Assembly (NCBI RefSeq): GCF_003469185.1
Contig: NZ_QSIL01000001.1
Location: forward strand, 1-64,000
DNA: 64,000 nucleotides
Direction of reading: 5' to 3'
Source of the DNA: Collinsella sp. AM34-10
GTDB taxonomy: Bacteria; Actinomycetota; Coriobacteriia; Coriobacteriales; Coriobacteriaceae
Shown here piece by piece: positions 24,711 through 32,995 of this stretch. The notes beneath the pieces are model-generated. The model was not told the origin of the DNA, did not search any database, and saw only the letters and a program-made list of their open reading frames with translations. A program made the translations under genes and the position numbers. Within the stretch, counting starts at the first letter, position 1. Every line of letters starts with the position of its first letter.

Positions 24711-25493
24711 TTATGCGGCGGAGGCGTCGTCCCCCTCCAGGGCGGCGAAGAGCTTCTTGCCGTCGAGGAGACGCGTGGTGACGTTTCTCATGCGCCCGAT
24801 CTCTACGGTACGCAGCGTGTCATCGGCGCCTCGGGCGTCATAGACCGTTCCCAGCAAATACGAGATGCCGTCTCGTTGCTTGATGGCAAAGGGGCGGAGT
24901 GTCATCCGTGCTACTTCGGTTTCGCCACGTGTCGTGACGCTCGAAATATCAAAACTCACCGTGGTTCCGTGGTCGATGGCTTGCTCGATGAGCTCGCAGG
25001 TGTCGATGCGCTTGACGGGCGTGCGCGTGGCCTTGGTGGATTTGCCACCGGCGCTTGGAGCGGGCTCGGGCGCATCGAGGTAGCCGCGAACGTCGGCACT
25101 CGCCATGGCGACCAAGTGCTGCGCCATGCTTTTTCGAATGGCGATGGGCGTAGAGCGGTTACGCATGACCATGCCGTGGAGCCGGATGATCTCTTCGTCG
25201 GTGAGCGGACGGGTCAAGAGCCGATACCCCACGCCGCGTTTGTACTCAATTTCGTATCCGGCATGGCGAAGTGCGGAGATGGCGGTGTAGATGCTGCGCC
25301 GCGCCGCCGAGATGGGCATGCGGGCGGGGTCGTCGGGATGGGCGAGGTGCCGGATCAACTCATCGGAAAACATGGCCCTGTCCTCGCCGGTGTTCTCGCT
25401 TAATAGTTGCAGGATGCGAACGGCGCGATAGGCTGCCATCGAGGCGGCGCCTCTCGTTGTGGTGTCGTAGGTTTCAACAGCGGCTTCGGTCAT
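24711..25493 (-). CDS. HTH/WYL-like transcriptional regulator
   Basis: 260 residues. The first 110 residues look like a winged helix (S-I-Y-T-A-I-S-A-L-R-H-A-G-Y-E-I-E-Y-K-R-G-V-G-Y), and the C-terminal part (about 160-250) resembles a WYL ligand-sensing domain (L-R-P-F-A-I-K-Q-R-D-G-I-S-Y-L-L-G). ATG at 25493 is preferred over the GTG at 25502 because of ribosome-site spacing. Target unknown; it is upstream of the ABC importer but 160 nt away. Confidence 0.65.
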   Translation of the reverse strand: MTEAAVETYDTTTRGAASMAAYRAVRILQLLSENTGEDRAMFSDELIRHLAHPDDPARMPISAARRSIYTAISALRHAGYEIEYKRGVGYRLLTRPLTDEEIIRLHGMVMRNRSTPIAIRKSMAQHLVAMASADVRGYLDAPEPAPSAGGKSTKATRTPVKRIDTCELIEQAIDHGTTVSFDISSVTTRGETEVARMTLRPFAIKQRDGISYLLGTVYDARGADDTLRTVEIGRMRNVTTRLLDGKKLFAALEGDDASAA

Positions 25494-25673
25494 GGTGCCC
25501 ACGTCCTTTCTGTTTTGGGTGGCGACGGTATGGAGCCTAGGACGCGGGGTTTTCCCAGGGGCGCAGGGCGCTCTGGGCGGTCGGTAGTCGTCGGCAAACG
25601 GCGGTTCGAGTTTTCAACAGCCCTGTTCAACTGACCAAAAACTTGCCAAAAGCTTGACGGATGCTGTTGAAAA

Positions 25674-25705
25674 AAGCGTCTCTCGACCGATGTCGAGAGA
25701 CGCTT
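25674..25705 (-). terminator. Terminator of asnS
   Basis: A perfect 14-bp stem (25674-25687 with 25692-25705), 4-nt loop, then TTTTTT on the minus strand. 46 nt after the asnS stop codon. Confidence 0.88.
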
Positions 25706-25751
25706 GTGCGATGAGCGTTGTCGTGTGGCGACGCGAGCTAACGTCCGACGA

Positions 25752-27155
25752 TTAGAAGTCGGCGTTGCCCACGGTGCGCGGGTGCGGCAGGACGTCGCGG
25801 ATGTTGCCCACGCCGGTGAGGTACATCACCAAGCGCTCGAAGCCCAGACCGTAGCCGGCGTGCTTGCAGGAACCGTAGCGGCGCAGGTCCAGATAGTACT
25901 TGTACTGCTCGGGATTCATACCCAGGTCCTTGATACGGGCCTCGAGCAGATCCAGGCGCTCCTCGCGCTGGGAGCCACCGATGATCTCGCCGATGCCCGG
26001 CACCAGGCAATCGGCGGCGGCGACGGTCTTGCCGTCGTCGTTCATGCGCATATAGAAGGCCTTGATCTCTGCCGGGTAGTCGGTTACAAAGGTCGGGCGC
26101 TTAAAGTGCTCCTCGGTCAGGAAGCGCTCGTGCTCGGTCTGCAGGTCGATGCCCCAGCTGACGGGGTAATCAAACTGGTGACCAGCAGCGACTGCCTGCT
26201 CCAGGATCTCGACGGCCTCGGTGTAGGTGACGCGGGCAAAGTCGGAGTTTGCCACGTGGTCCAGGCGCTCGATCAGGCCCTTGTCCACAAACTTGTTGAG
26301 CATATTGAGCTCGTCGGGGCAGGTGGCCATAACGTCCTTAAGGACGTACTTGAGCATGGCCTCGGCGTTATCCATGTAGTCGTTCAGATCGGCAAAGGCC
26401 ATCTCGGGCTCGATCATCCAAAACTCGGCGGCGTGGCGCGTGGTGTTGGAGTTTTCGGCGCGGAAGGTGGGACCAAAGGTGTACACGTCGCCAAAGGCCA
26501 TGGCAAAGTTCTCGGCATTGAGCTGGCCGGACACGGTCAGGCTCGCATGCTTGCCAAAGAAGTCCTGGCTCCAGTCGACCTCGCCGGACTCGGTGAGGGG
26601 CGGATTTTTGGGGTCGAGCGTGGTCACGCGGAACATCTCGCCGGCGCCCTCGCAGTCACTCGTGGTGATGATAGGGGTGTTGACGTAGACAAAGCCCTGC
26701 TCCTGGAAGAAGCGGTGGGTGGCGGCAGCTGCGACAGAGCGGATGCGGAACACGGCGCGGAACAGGTTGGTGCGCGGGCGCAGGTGCTGCTGGGTGCGCA
26801 GGAACTCGACGGTTGCGCGCTTCTTCTGCAGCGGGTAATCCGGGGCGCTGACGCCCTCGACCTCGATGGAGGTGGCAGAAAGCTCGAAAGGCTGGGGCGC
26901 ATCGGGGGTCAGCTTGACGATGCCGGTGCAAATGAGGGCGGCCGAGACGTTTTGATGGGCGATCTCGTCGTAATTGTCGAGTGCATCGCGGTTCATGACG
27001 ACCTGCAGATCGCGGAAGCAGCTGCCGTCGTTGAGCGTTACAAAGCCAAAGTTCTTCATGTCGCGGACGGACTTGACCCAGCCGGCGACGGTGACGGTCT
27101 GGCCGCCGAGCGACTCGGCGTCGGCGTAGAGCTGCGCGATTTTGGTGCGGTTCAC
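25752..27155 (-). CDS. asnS: Asparaginyl-tRNA synthetase
   Basis: 467 residues, the length of E. coli AsnRS. An N-terminal OB-fold ([11 protein letters not shown]) binds the anticodon, followed by the class II catalytic domain with F-R-A-E-N-S-N-T (motif 2) and G-L-G-F-E-R (motif 3). It charges tRNA-Asn. GTG at 27155 is chosen: GGGAGG lies 5 nt upstream and the protein starts as in the family. The frame runs on to 27419 without support. Cells encoding AsnRS need not use the amidotransferase route for Asn-tRNA. Confidence 0.95.
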   Translation of the reverse strand: MNRTKIAQLYADAESLGGQTVTVAGWVKSVRDMKNFGFVTLNDGSCFRDLQVVMNRDALDNYDEIAHQNVSAALICTGIVKLTPDAPQPFELSATSIEVEGVSAPDYPLQKKRATVEFLRTQQHLRPRTNLFRAVFRIRSVAAAATHRFFQEQGFVYVNTPIITTSDCEGAGEMFRVTTLDPKNPPLTESGEVDWSQDFFGKHASLTVSGQLNAENFAMAFGDVYTFGPTFRAENSNTTRHAAEFWMIEPEMAFADLNDYMDNAEAMLKYVLKDVMATCPDELNMLNKFVDKGLIERLDHVANSDFARVTYTEAVEILEQAVAAGHQFDYPVSWGIDLQTEHERFLTEEHFKRPTFVTDYPAEIKAFYMRMNDDGKTVAAADCLVPGIGEIIGGSQREERLDLLEARIKDLGMNPEQYKYYLDLRRYGSCKHAGYGLGFERLVMYLTGVGNIRDVLPHPRTVGNADF

Positions 27156-27267
27156 GTATCCTCCCATAACGGTTGAATGATAGTTATCCATACAGTTCGA
27201 TATTCTAGCAGCTCGGCTCATTTGGGCTATACAGATAAGGCATTGGCGGGATGGTTTTTCAAACGAA

Positions 27268-27299
27268 AAGCGCCCGCGGCCAAATGGTCGCGGGCGCTT
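27268..27299 (-). terminator. Terminator of the PTS EIIA gene
   Basis: An 11-bp stem AAGCGCCCGCG and its complement plus inner pairs, followed on the minus strand by TTTTCG. 38 nt after the stop codon. Confidence 0.85.
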
Positions 27300-27336
27300 G
27301 ACGAGGTGCCTTTTGGCTGTGTGGCGCGGGGCCTGA

Positions 27337-27900
27337 CTACTTGGTCTTGGCAACCAGCAGCGGGTCGCCAAGCTTGACGAGCGGGTTGCCGCCGATAAGC
27401 GTTCCAGACTCGCCGACATGGTCGATGCTCTTAAGACGATCGAGCTCGGAGACGATGACGGTCACGATGTCCTCGTGGCCAGCGGCCTTAATGGCCTCGC
27501 GGTCGAAGCTGATGAGCGGCTGGCCTGCCTTGACCACATCGCCCATCTCGACAAAGCGGGCAAAACCCTTGCCGTTCATTTCCACGGTGCCCAGGCCAAC
27601 ATGGATGAACACGCGAAGACCGTCCTCGGTGATCATGCCAATGGAGTGGTTGGTGACGGTGGTAGCGCCGATGCGGCCGTTGGCGGGCGCATAGATGGTG
27701 CCGGTAATGGGCTCGATGCCATAGCCCTGGCCAAGCATGCCCGAGGCGATCGTCTCGTCGGGGACCTCGTTCAGGTTGACGAGCACGCCGTTGACGGGGG
27801 CATAGATGACGCCTTCGCGGGTGGCGAAGCTTGCTGCGGGCGGAACGGACGCCTCGCCCGTCGAGGTGAAGGTGGACTTAAGCGAATCGAGCAGACCCAT
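27337..27900 (-). CDS. crr: PTS glucose-type EIIA component
   Basis: 187 residues, a stand-alone EIIA of the glucose family. H100 in F-I-H-V-G-L-G-T is the phosphorylated His and H85 in N-H-S-I-G-M is its partner; both are intact. It passes phosphate from HPr to EIIB domains. The only PTS permease in the window (7208-8608) lacks an EIIA domain, so this protein is a candidate donor. ATG at 27900 follows GGAGG by 6 nt. Monocistronic with its own terminator. Confidence 0.92.
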   Translation of the reverse strand: MGLLDSLKSTFTSTGEASVPPAASFATREGVIYAPVNGVLVNLNEVPDETIASGMLGQGYGIEPITGTIYAPANGRIGATTVTNHSIGMITEDGLRVFIHVGLGTVEMNGKGFARFVEMGDVVKAGQPLISFDREAIKAAGHEDIVTVIVSELDRLKSIDHVGESGTLIGGNPLVKLGDPLLVAKTK

Positions 27901-28144
27901 AGTTGCCTCCAACTTAAATAGGCGCATATCGCGCGTTTGGTTTGCCGGAAACGTTTCATATGTGTTTCGCGGCTTGGTCAACGTCCCCTATTCTACGCTG
28001 CTCAGCGATACCTCTGAGCTGGGATTATGTGATATATCAGTTGAAGGGAAACTTATTGCTGGCGTGTTTCTGCGCCATGAGTTCAAGTGGGGTACGCTTG
28101 AAGGCGAAAAACAAGGGCGCTTAATTTGCGCGAAGGGAGCACAT

Positions 28145-29047
28145 ATGATTGTCGAGAACCATGCGCTGTGGGGCGAGGAGCCGACCGAGGAATATCCGGC
28201 GACGTTTACGTATCTGGGCGCCGAGCCGCTCCCCGACAAGCCCAATGGCCGCCGCCCCGCGGTGATCATTTGTGGCGGGGGCGGGTTTACACATATCGCT
28301 CCGCACGAGCAGGACCCGGTGGCGTTTGCATTTTTGGACCGCGGCTACCAGGCCTTTGTGCTCAACTATGTGACGAGCGGCACGGGCGATGTGAGCTTTC
28401 CGCACCCGCAGGCAGACCTTGCCAAGATGGTCGCCACGGTGCGCGCCAACGCCGACGAGTGGCATGTCGATCCCAAGCGCGTGTGCGTCGTGGGCTTCTC
28501 GGCGGGCGGCATGATCAGCGCTTCGCTGGCAACGCAATGGAAGACTGGTCCCTTCGCGGGCCTGGCAGGGGCGCGTCCGGACGATATTCGTCCCGATGCC
28601 GTGGTGCTGGGCTATCCGCTGCTCGACCTTGCCTATGTGCGCGACATACAGACGCGCGATCCGCGCATTGACTTGCGCGTGCCCAAGACGGGCGGCAAGA
28701 CGGGGCGCGACCTGCTCAACGACTACCTATCGATGGTGACGGGTGGCGAGGCAACTGACGAGCACCTGGCCGATATCTGCCCCACCACACATGTTTCGCG
28801 CCAGATGCCGCCGACCTTTGTGTGGGGCGTGTCCGATGACAAGACGGCGCCGATCGCGCAGGTCTATCCGTTTGCCCAACGCATGGCGGAGGAGGGCGTC
28901 GCTTGCGAGATGCACGTCTTTGACCAGGGCGGTCATGGCCTTTCGCTCGGCAACGCCAACACCGCGGTCGACAACGAGGACAAGCAGGTGGCAGTCCGTC
29001 CCTGGATCCGCTTAGCCTTCCGCTTCCTGGAGCGCCACGGGTTTTAG
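28145..29047 (+). CDS. Alpha/beta-hydrolase, esterase-like
   Basis: 300 residues. Features of a BD-FAE/acetyl-xylan-esterase-like hydrolase: oxyanion segment C-G-G-G-G-F, nucleophile Ser in G-F-S-A-G-G, Asp in S-D-D-K-T-A-P and His in G-G-H-G-L-S. Cytoplasmic (no signal peptide), probably deacetylating imported sugars. ATG at 28145 has AAGGGAG 6 nt upstream; the frame extends left to 27806 across the EIIA leader and is not credible there. A candidate promoter TTGAAG-17-TTAATT lies just upstream. Confidence 0.85.
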   Translation: MIVENHALWGEEPTEEYPATFTYLGAEPLPDKPNGRRPAVIICGGGGFTHIAPHEQDPVAFAFLDRGYQAFVLNYVTSGTGDVSFPHPQADLAKMVATVRANADEWHVDPKRVCVVGFSAGGMISASLATQWKTGPFAGLAGARPDDIRPDAVVLGYPLLDLAYVRDIQTRDPRIDLRVPKTGGKTGRDLLNDYLSMVTGGEATDEHLADICPTTHVSRQMPPTFVWGVSDDKTAPIAQVYPFAQRMAEEGVACEMHVFDQGGHGLSLGNANTAVDNEDKQVAVRPWIRLAFRFLERHGF

Positions 29048-29074
29048 TTGCGGCGTTTTACCACACGCCGCAAC
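29047..29074 (+). terminator. Hairpin at the end of the hydrolase gene
   Basis: A 9-bp stem GTTGCGGCG/CGCCGCAAC beginning inside the stop codon, without a T run. A second imperfect hairpin (about 29122-29148, GGCGGCATGACC and complement) is followed by TTTC. Either may end the convergent transcripts here; the rest of 29075-29293 shows no gene. Confidence 0.45.
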
Positions 29075-29293
29075 CACTTGACGCTGCGAGCCCGCCAGGG
29101 CGGCAATCTGCCTTTCAACTTCGGCGGCATGACCAGAAGGTCAATGCCGCCTCGTTTCAAGGCACCTTGCTCGCTCTGACGGGCTTTCGCTGTCGTTGCC
29201 AAAAGAATGATCCCTTGGGGACGGAGGAAAACGGATCAGTTTGGGCGGTGCTGGCGCCAAGGTTTAAGACCGACGTTGTCCCTTGTTGCTTCC

Positions 29294-29944
29294 CTACCAG
29301 ACGGTGAACTGGGCGTTTTCTGTGTTCCAATGGACATCGCGAACGTAGTCGCGCACGCCCGTCGCATCTCGTGCTTCGAACAACTCAAGAATATGGGCAT
29401 GTTCGTTGTTGGCTTTATTGAGCAGTTTGCACGCCGTCTCCTGGTCGACAGTCTCGTAATCGCGCTTGATAAAGCAGCGCTCGAGCTGCGAGATCATATC
29501 GCGCAGACGGTCGTTGCCGCAGCGGTTGAAGTACGTCAGATGAAAGTCTCGCTGAATGTCGTCGTACTTTCGGATGAGACCGCCTTGGATCGCGAGGTCC
29601 ATAGAGCCGACGAGAAATTTCAGCTGCGTAATGTCATCGTCGGTTAGGTTCGGACAGGAGAGATATGCGGCCTGCCCGTCGAGCGGTCCCATAATCTCAA
29701 AGACTTCAACGGCGTTTTGCTGATCGAACCCACGGACGCGGAATCCGCGGCGGGGGAGATTGTCCAGGTAGCCATCGCTTGCCAGCTGGATGAGCGCTTC
29801 GCGGACCGGCGTGCGCGACACGCCCATGGCATCGCAGATCGCCTGCTCGCTCAGCCGGTCGCCGGCGGACAACTCGCCGGCGTCAATACGGCTCGAAATA
29901 TAGTCGTATACGTGGTCCTTCAGGGGCCTTCTGAGCGTTTCCAT
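29294..29944 (-). CDS. GntR/FCD-family repressor
   Basis: 216 residues. N-terminal winged helix (R-L-S-E-Q-A-I-C-D-A-M-G-V-S-R-T-P-V-R-E-A) and a C-terminal all-helical FCD ligand domain with metal-type His residues (F-H-L-T-Y-F-N-R). Divergent from the dimethylargininase gene, with a perfect palindrome ATTGTATACAAT between them that fits the FCD operator type. It most likely represses the argininase-permease pair and responds to an arginine-like ligand. Confidence 0.88.
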   Translation of the reverse strand: METLRRPLKDHVYDYISSRIDAGELSAGDRLSEQAICDAMGVSRTPVREALIQLASDGYLDNLPRRGFRVRGFDQQNAVEVFEIMGPLDGQAAYLSCPNLTDDDITQLKFLVGSMDLAIQGGLIRKYDDIQRDFHLTYFNRCGNDRLRDMISQLERCFIKRDYETVDQETACKLLNKANNEHAHILELFEARDATGVRDYVRDVHWNTENAQFTVW

Positions 29945-30090
29945 GAGCTTATGTTCCTTAACTGTATATTTCTAAAAATAAATACGTTTCGCTTGAATAG
30001 CTCAATTGAATTATAGAACGACCAGCTAAATCGTGCTACTTTGCGCCGATACGTAAGAATACGCTTACCGATGAATATCTACCGTTCAGT

Positions 30091-30102
30091 ATTGTATACA
30101 AT
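30091..30102. promoter_or_regulatory. GntR-type operator upstream of the dimethylargininase gene
   Basis: Perfect 12-bp palindrome ATTGTATACAAT, about 100 nt before the argininase start, in the intergenic region facing the GntR/FCD gene. This form is typical of FCD-subfamily operators. Confidence 0.65.
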
Positions 30103-30199
30103 ATACAAAACAGGAAAACCGCACTAAGATAAAGCCATCGAAAGGAAGGCGGGCGCGAAGAAGTCCCGCTCTCTGCTAAGAGATCCAAGGAGGATCATC

Positions 30200-30976
30200 A
30201 TGACCAAGTTCAGCCACGTCATCATCCGCCGCCCCGGCAAGTCCCTGAGCAATGGCATCACGAGTGCCCCCGAGCTTGGCCAGCCCATCTACGAGCGCGC
30301 CATCGAGGAGCACTACGATTACGAGCATGCGCTCGAGCAGTGCGGCGTGGATGTCTCGGTGCTGCCGGCACTCGAGCAGTATCCTGACAGCTGCTTCGTC
30401 GAAGATCCGGCCGTTATCACTCGCTGCGGCGCCATCATTACCAACCCCGGCGCCGATAGCCGCAACGGCGAGAAGGACGAGATCGAGCCGGCCGTCCGTC
30501 GCTTCTTTGACGACGAGCATGTCAAGCACATCGTTTCTCCGGGCACGCTCGACGGCGGCGACGTCATGATGGTCGGCGACCATTTCTACGTCGGTCGCTC
30601 CGCTCGCACCAACGAAGAGGGCATCCGCCAGTTCTGCGAGATTCTCGAGGGCTGGGGCCTCGAGGGTTCCGAGGTTCCGCTGGAGGAGGTCCTGCACCTC
30701 AAGACGGGCGTCAACTACATCGAGGACAACAACATGCTCGTCTCCGGTGAGTTTATCGATAAACCCGACTTTGCCCAGTACAACAAGATCGTCGTGCCCG
30801 AGGACGAGGCTTACGGCGCCAACTGCATCTGGGTCAACGGTACGGTCATCGTCGCCGAGGGCTATCCGACCGTGCTCAAGGCCGTGCAGGATCTGGGCTA
30901 CAAGACGCTCGTCGTCGATACCTCCGAGTATCGCAAGGTCGACGGCGGCCTTTCTTGCCTGTCGCTGCGCTTCTAA
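30200..30976 (+). CDS. Dimethylarginine dimethylaminohydrolase-like enzyme
   Basis: 258 residues, guanidino-modifying superfamily. Substrate-binding D-S-C-F-V-E-D-P, the T-L-D-G-G-D-V turn and the nucleophile C253 in L-S-C-L-S-L-R-F are present, and the length fits DDAH rather than arginine deiminase (about 400). DDAH converts methylated arginine to citrulline and a methylamine. AAGGAGG precedes the ATG. Followed by an amino acid permease. Whether the true substrate is dimethylarginine or another guanidine cannot be told from sequence. Confidence 0.82.
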   Translation: MTKFSHVIIRRPGKSLSNGITSAPELGQPIYERAIEEHYDYEHALEQCGVDVSVLPALEQYPDSCFVEDPAVITRCGAIITNPGADSRNGEKDEIEPAVRRFFDDEHVKHIVSPGTLDGGDVMMVGDHFYVGRSARTNEEGIRQFCEILEGWGLEGSEVPLEEVLHLKTGVNYIEDNNMLVSGEFIDKPDFAQYNKIVVPEDEAYGANCIWVNGTVIVAEGYPTVLKAVQDLGYKTLVVDTSEYRKVDGGLSCLSLRF

Positions 30977-31085
30977 CGCGATAGCTGTAACAGTCTGATG
31001 ATCGCTTGACCGATGGCCCGGCACCCGATTCGGGACGTCCGGGTCATCTTTCGTTCGATCACATGATGAAGGGGGTGCACATACA

Positions 31086-32549
31086 ATGGCCTCTAAAGCT
31101 CAAAACGACGAGATTATCGACCCTAATGGCCTCGATCTCTTTCGTCTGACCATGATGGTCATTACCGCCAGTATTTGTGGCGGCATCTTCTCGCTTGCCG
31201 GCGATATGGCAGCGGGCGGGGCAAATACCGGTGCAGTTATCGTCTCGTGGGGAATTTGCTTTATTGGCGTCTTTGCGCTGATGATGGTGTTCAACGGTTT
31301 GTCTCAGGCCCGTCCCGACCTGACCGGCGGCATCTATGCATACGCTGCGGCCGGTTTTGGCGATTACATTGGATTCAACTCCGCCTGGGGCTACTGGATC
31401 AGCGCATGTCTTTCCAACGTGAGCTTTGCGCTCTTGCTGTTTAGCGCGCTGGGCTATTTCTTCCCTGCGTTTGGCGCGGGCAACAACTTGCTTTCCATCG
31501 TCTGCGCCAGTGTGTTTTTGTGGTTCCTTACCGCCCTTGTGCTTCGTGGCGTTAAGGAGGCTGCGGGCATTAACACGATCGTTACGTTGGCGAAGCTGGT
31601 GCCGCTGGGACTCTTTGTGCTGAGCATCGTGCTCCTGGGCAAGTTCAACGTCGATATCTTTATGGACAACTTCTGGGGAGAGCCGGCTGGTCCTGGCTTT
31701 GGCGAGCAGGTTGTCTCGACCATGATCGCCCTTGTCTGGGTCTTCACGGGCATCGAGGGCGCTGTCGTTATCTCGGGCCGTGCAAAGTACGTGCGTGACG
31801 TCGGCCGCTCGACGGCACTTGGATTCGCGGCTGTGTTCACGCTGTATCTGATCATCTCGATGCTGTCACTCGGCATTATGCCGCGCGAGGAGATGGCACA
31901 GCTCGCAACGCCCTCCATGGCGGGAATTCTCGAGTGCGCAATCGGTCCTGTTGGCGCTGCCATCGTAAACCTTGGCGTTATTCTCTCGCTGGTCGGCGCG
32001 ATGCTGGGCTATGTCATCATTGCGTCCGAGACGCCGTTCGAGGCAGCACGCCAGGGATCCTTCCCTCTGGCGTTTGCCAAGACGAACAAGCACGACGCCC
32101 CGGTGGTAACGGTTCTCGTGAGCTCCGGCATTACGCAACTCTTCTTGATCGTGTCGTATGTGGCGGCGAGCACGTACCAGTTCTTCTACAGCTGCGCAGT
32201 TAATACGATCCTAGTTCCGTACGTGTGCTCGGCAGCTTATTACATGGTGATTGGCTGGAAGAACGAGCATCTGGACGGGCCGCATGCGCCAAGCGTCGGC
32301 AAGGCGCGCTTCTTCGGTACGCTCGGCTTCATCTACACATTGTTCCTGGTGTGGTCGACGGGTCTTCAGGGCGTTATGATCACGACGATTCTTTTTGCTC
32401 CGGCCATTCCCGTTTATATGCTGGGCGAGCGAGGCCGCGGTAAGCCGGTACTTCCGCATCTGCACGACAAGCTGATCGCAGCGGTGGTCATTGTCGTGGC
32501 AATCATTTCGCTGTATCTGCACTTTGCCGGCATTGCGCCGATTGTCTAA
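31086..32549 (+). CDS. APC-family basic amino acid permease/antiporter, ArcD-like
   Basis: 487 residues with about 12 membrane helices. N-terminal G-G-I-F-S-L-A-G-D of helix 1 and W-V-F-T-G-I-E-G-A in helix 6 match the APA arginine/ornithine-type antiporters. Downstream of the dimethylargininase gene (109 nt), it may import the methylarginine or exchange it for citrulline or ornithine. Followed by a hairpin terminator. Confidence 0.85.
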   Translation: MASKAQNDEIIDPNGLDLFRLTMMVITASICGGIFSLAGDMAAGGANTGAVIVSWGICFIGVFALMMVFNGLSQARPDLTGGIYAYAAAGFGDYIGFNSAWGYWISACLSNVSFALLLFSALGYFFPAFGAGNNLLSIVCASVFLWFLTALVLRGVKEAAGINTIVTLAKLVPLGLFVLSIVLLGKFNVDIFMDNFWGEPAGPGFGEQVVSTMIALVWVFTGIEGAVVISGRAKYVRDVGRSTALGFAAVFTLYLIISMLSLGIMPREEMAQLATPSMAGILECAIGPVGAAIVNLGVILSLVGAMLGYVIIASETPFEAARQGSFPLAFAKTNKHDAPVVTVLVSSGITQLFLIVSYVAASTYQFFYSCAVNTILVPYVCSAAYYMVIGWKNEHLDGPHAPSVGKARFFGTLGFIYTLFLVWSTGLQGVMITTILFAPAIPVYMLGERGRGKPVLPHLHDKLIAAVVIVVAIISLYLHFAGIAPIV

Positions 32550-32995
32550 GGCTATGGCGAGTTTCATTGCTAGGTAAGCCGGCGGGCATCGCGTATCGGT
32601 GCTACTTGGCATTCCATAGCTGATGTGGGTCTCTATAACGTGCCTATGTGAGCGCCCACCAAGCCCGCGCAGGTGACATTTGTTGCCAGCGCGGGCCTTT
32701 GCTGTTGCGGCGAAATGCTGCCGGCAGCTGGGGACGTTCCTGTTGTGCCGGCGCCTTGGGACACTCCTTGGTTGTTTTGCATGCGACGAAGGGAATGGAT
32801 CATTTTGTCGAGGGGGCGGGCGGCTTTCGGTCCTCGGGGAAACCACGGCCCGGAATCCCCCTTGCACCAATCTGTCGATTGAACATCGGTGTGTGTTCGC
32901 GCTATCATGCGTGGTTAAATGGTTAGCCATGGCAAACGGTTAGCCAAGATAAACAAAATGCAACGCCCTGTGGGCGCCGGGGGAGGAACGCGGAC
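32550..32995 (+). promoter_or_regulatory. Intergenic region before feoAB: terminator and possible metal-regulated sites
   Basis: No gene is supported in this 446-nt stretch. It holds a permease terminator (stem GCCCGCGC at 32663-32670 with 32689-32696, then CTTT) and, near the feoAB start, GGTTAGCCA twice (32921-32929 and 32938-32946) plus GGTTAAA at 32913. The direct copies, 17 nt apart, could be binding sites for an iron-responsive DtxR-like repressor; this rests only on the downstream gene and loose similarity. Confidence 0.35.

Noticed and set aside
27156..27336. T-box or other riboswitch before asnS
   Set aside because: The upstream distance is short and is occupied by the EIIA terminator; no T-box sequence or specifier structure was found.
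32640..32940. Small ORFs in the gap before feoAB
   Set aside because: Several overlapping frames of 60-90 codons on both strands, none with a ribosome site or plausible protein composition.
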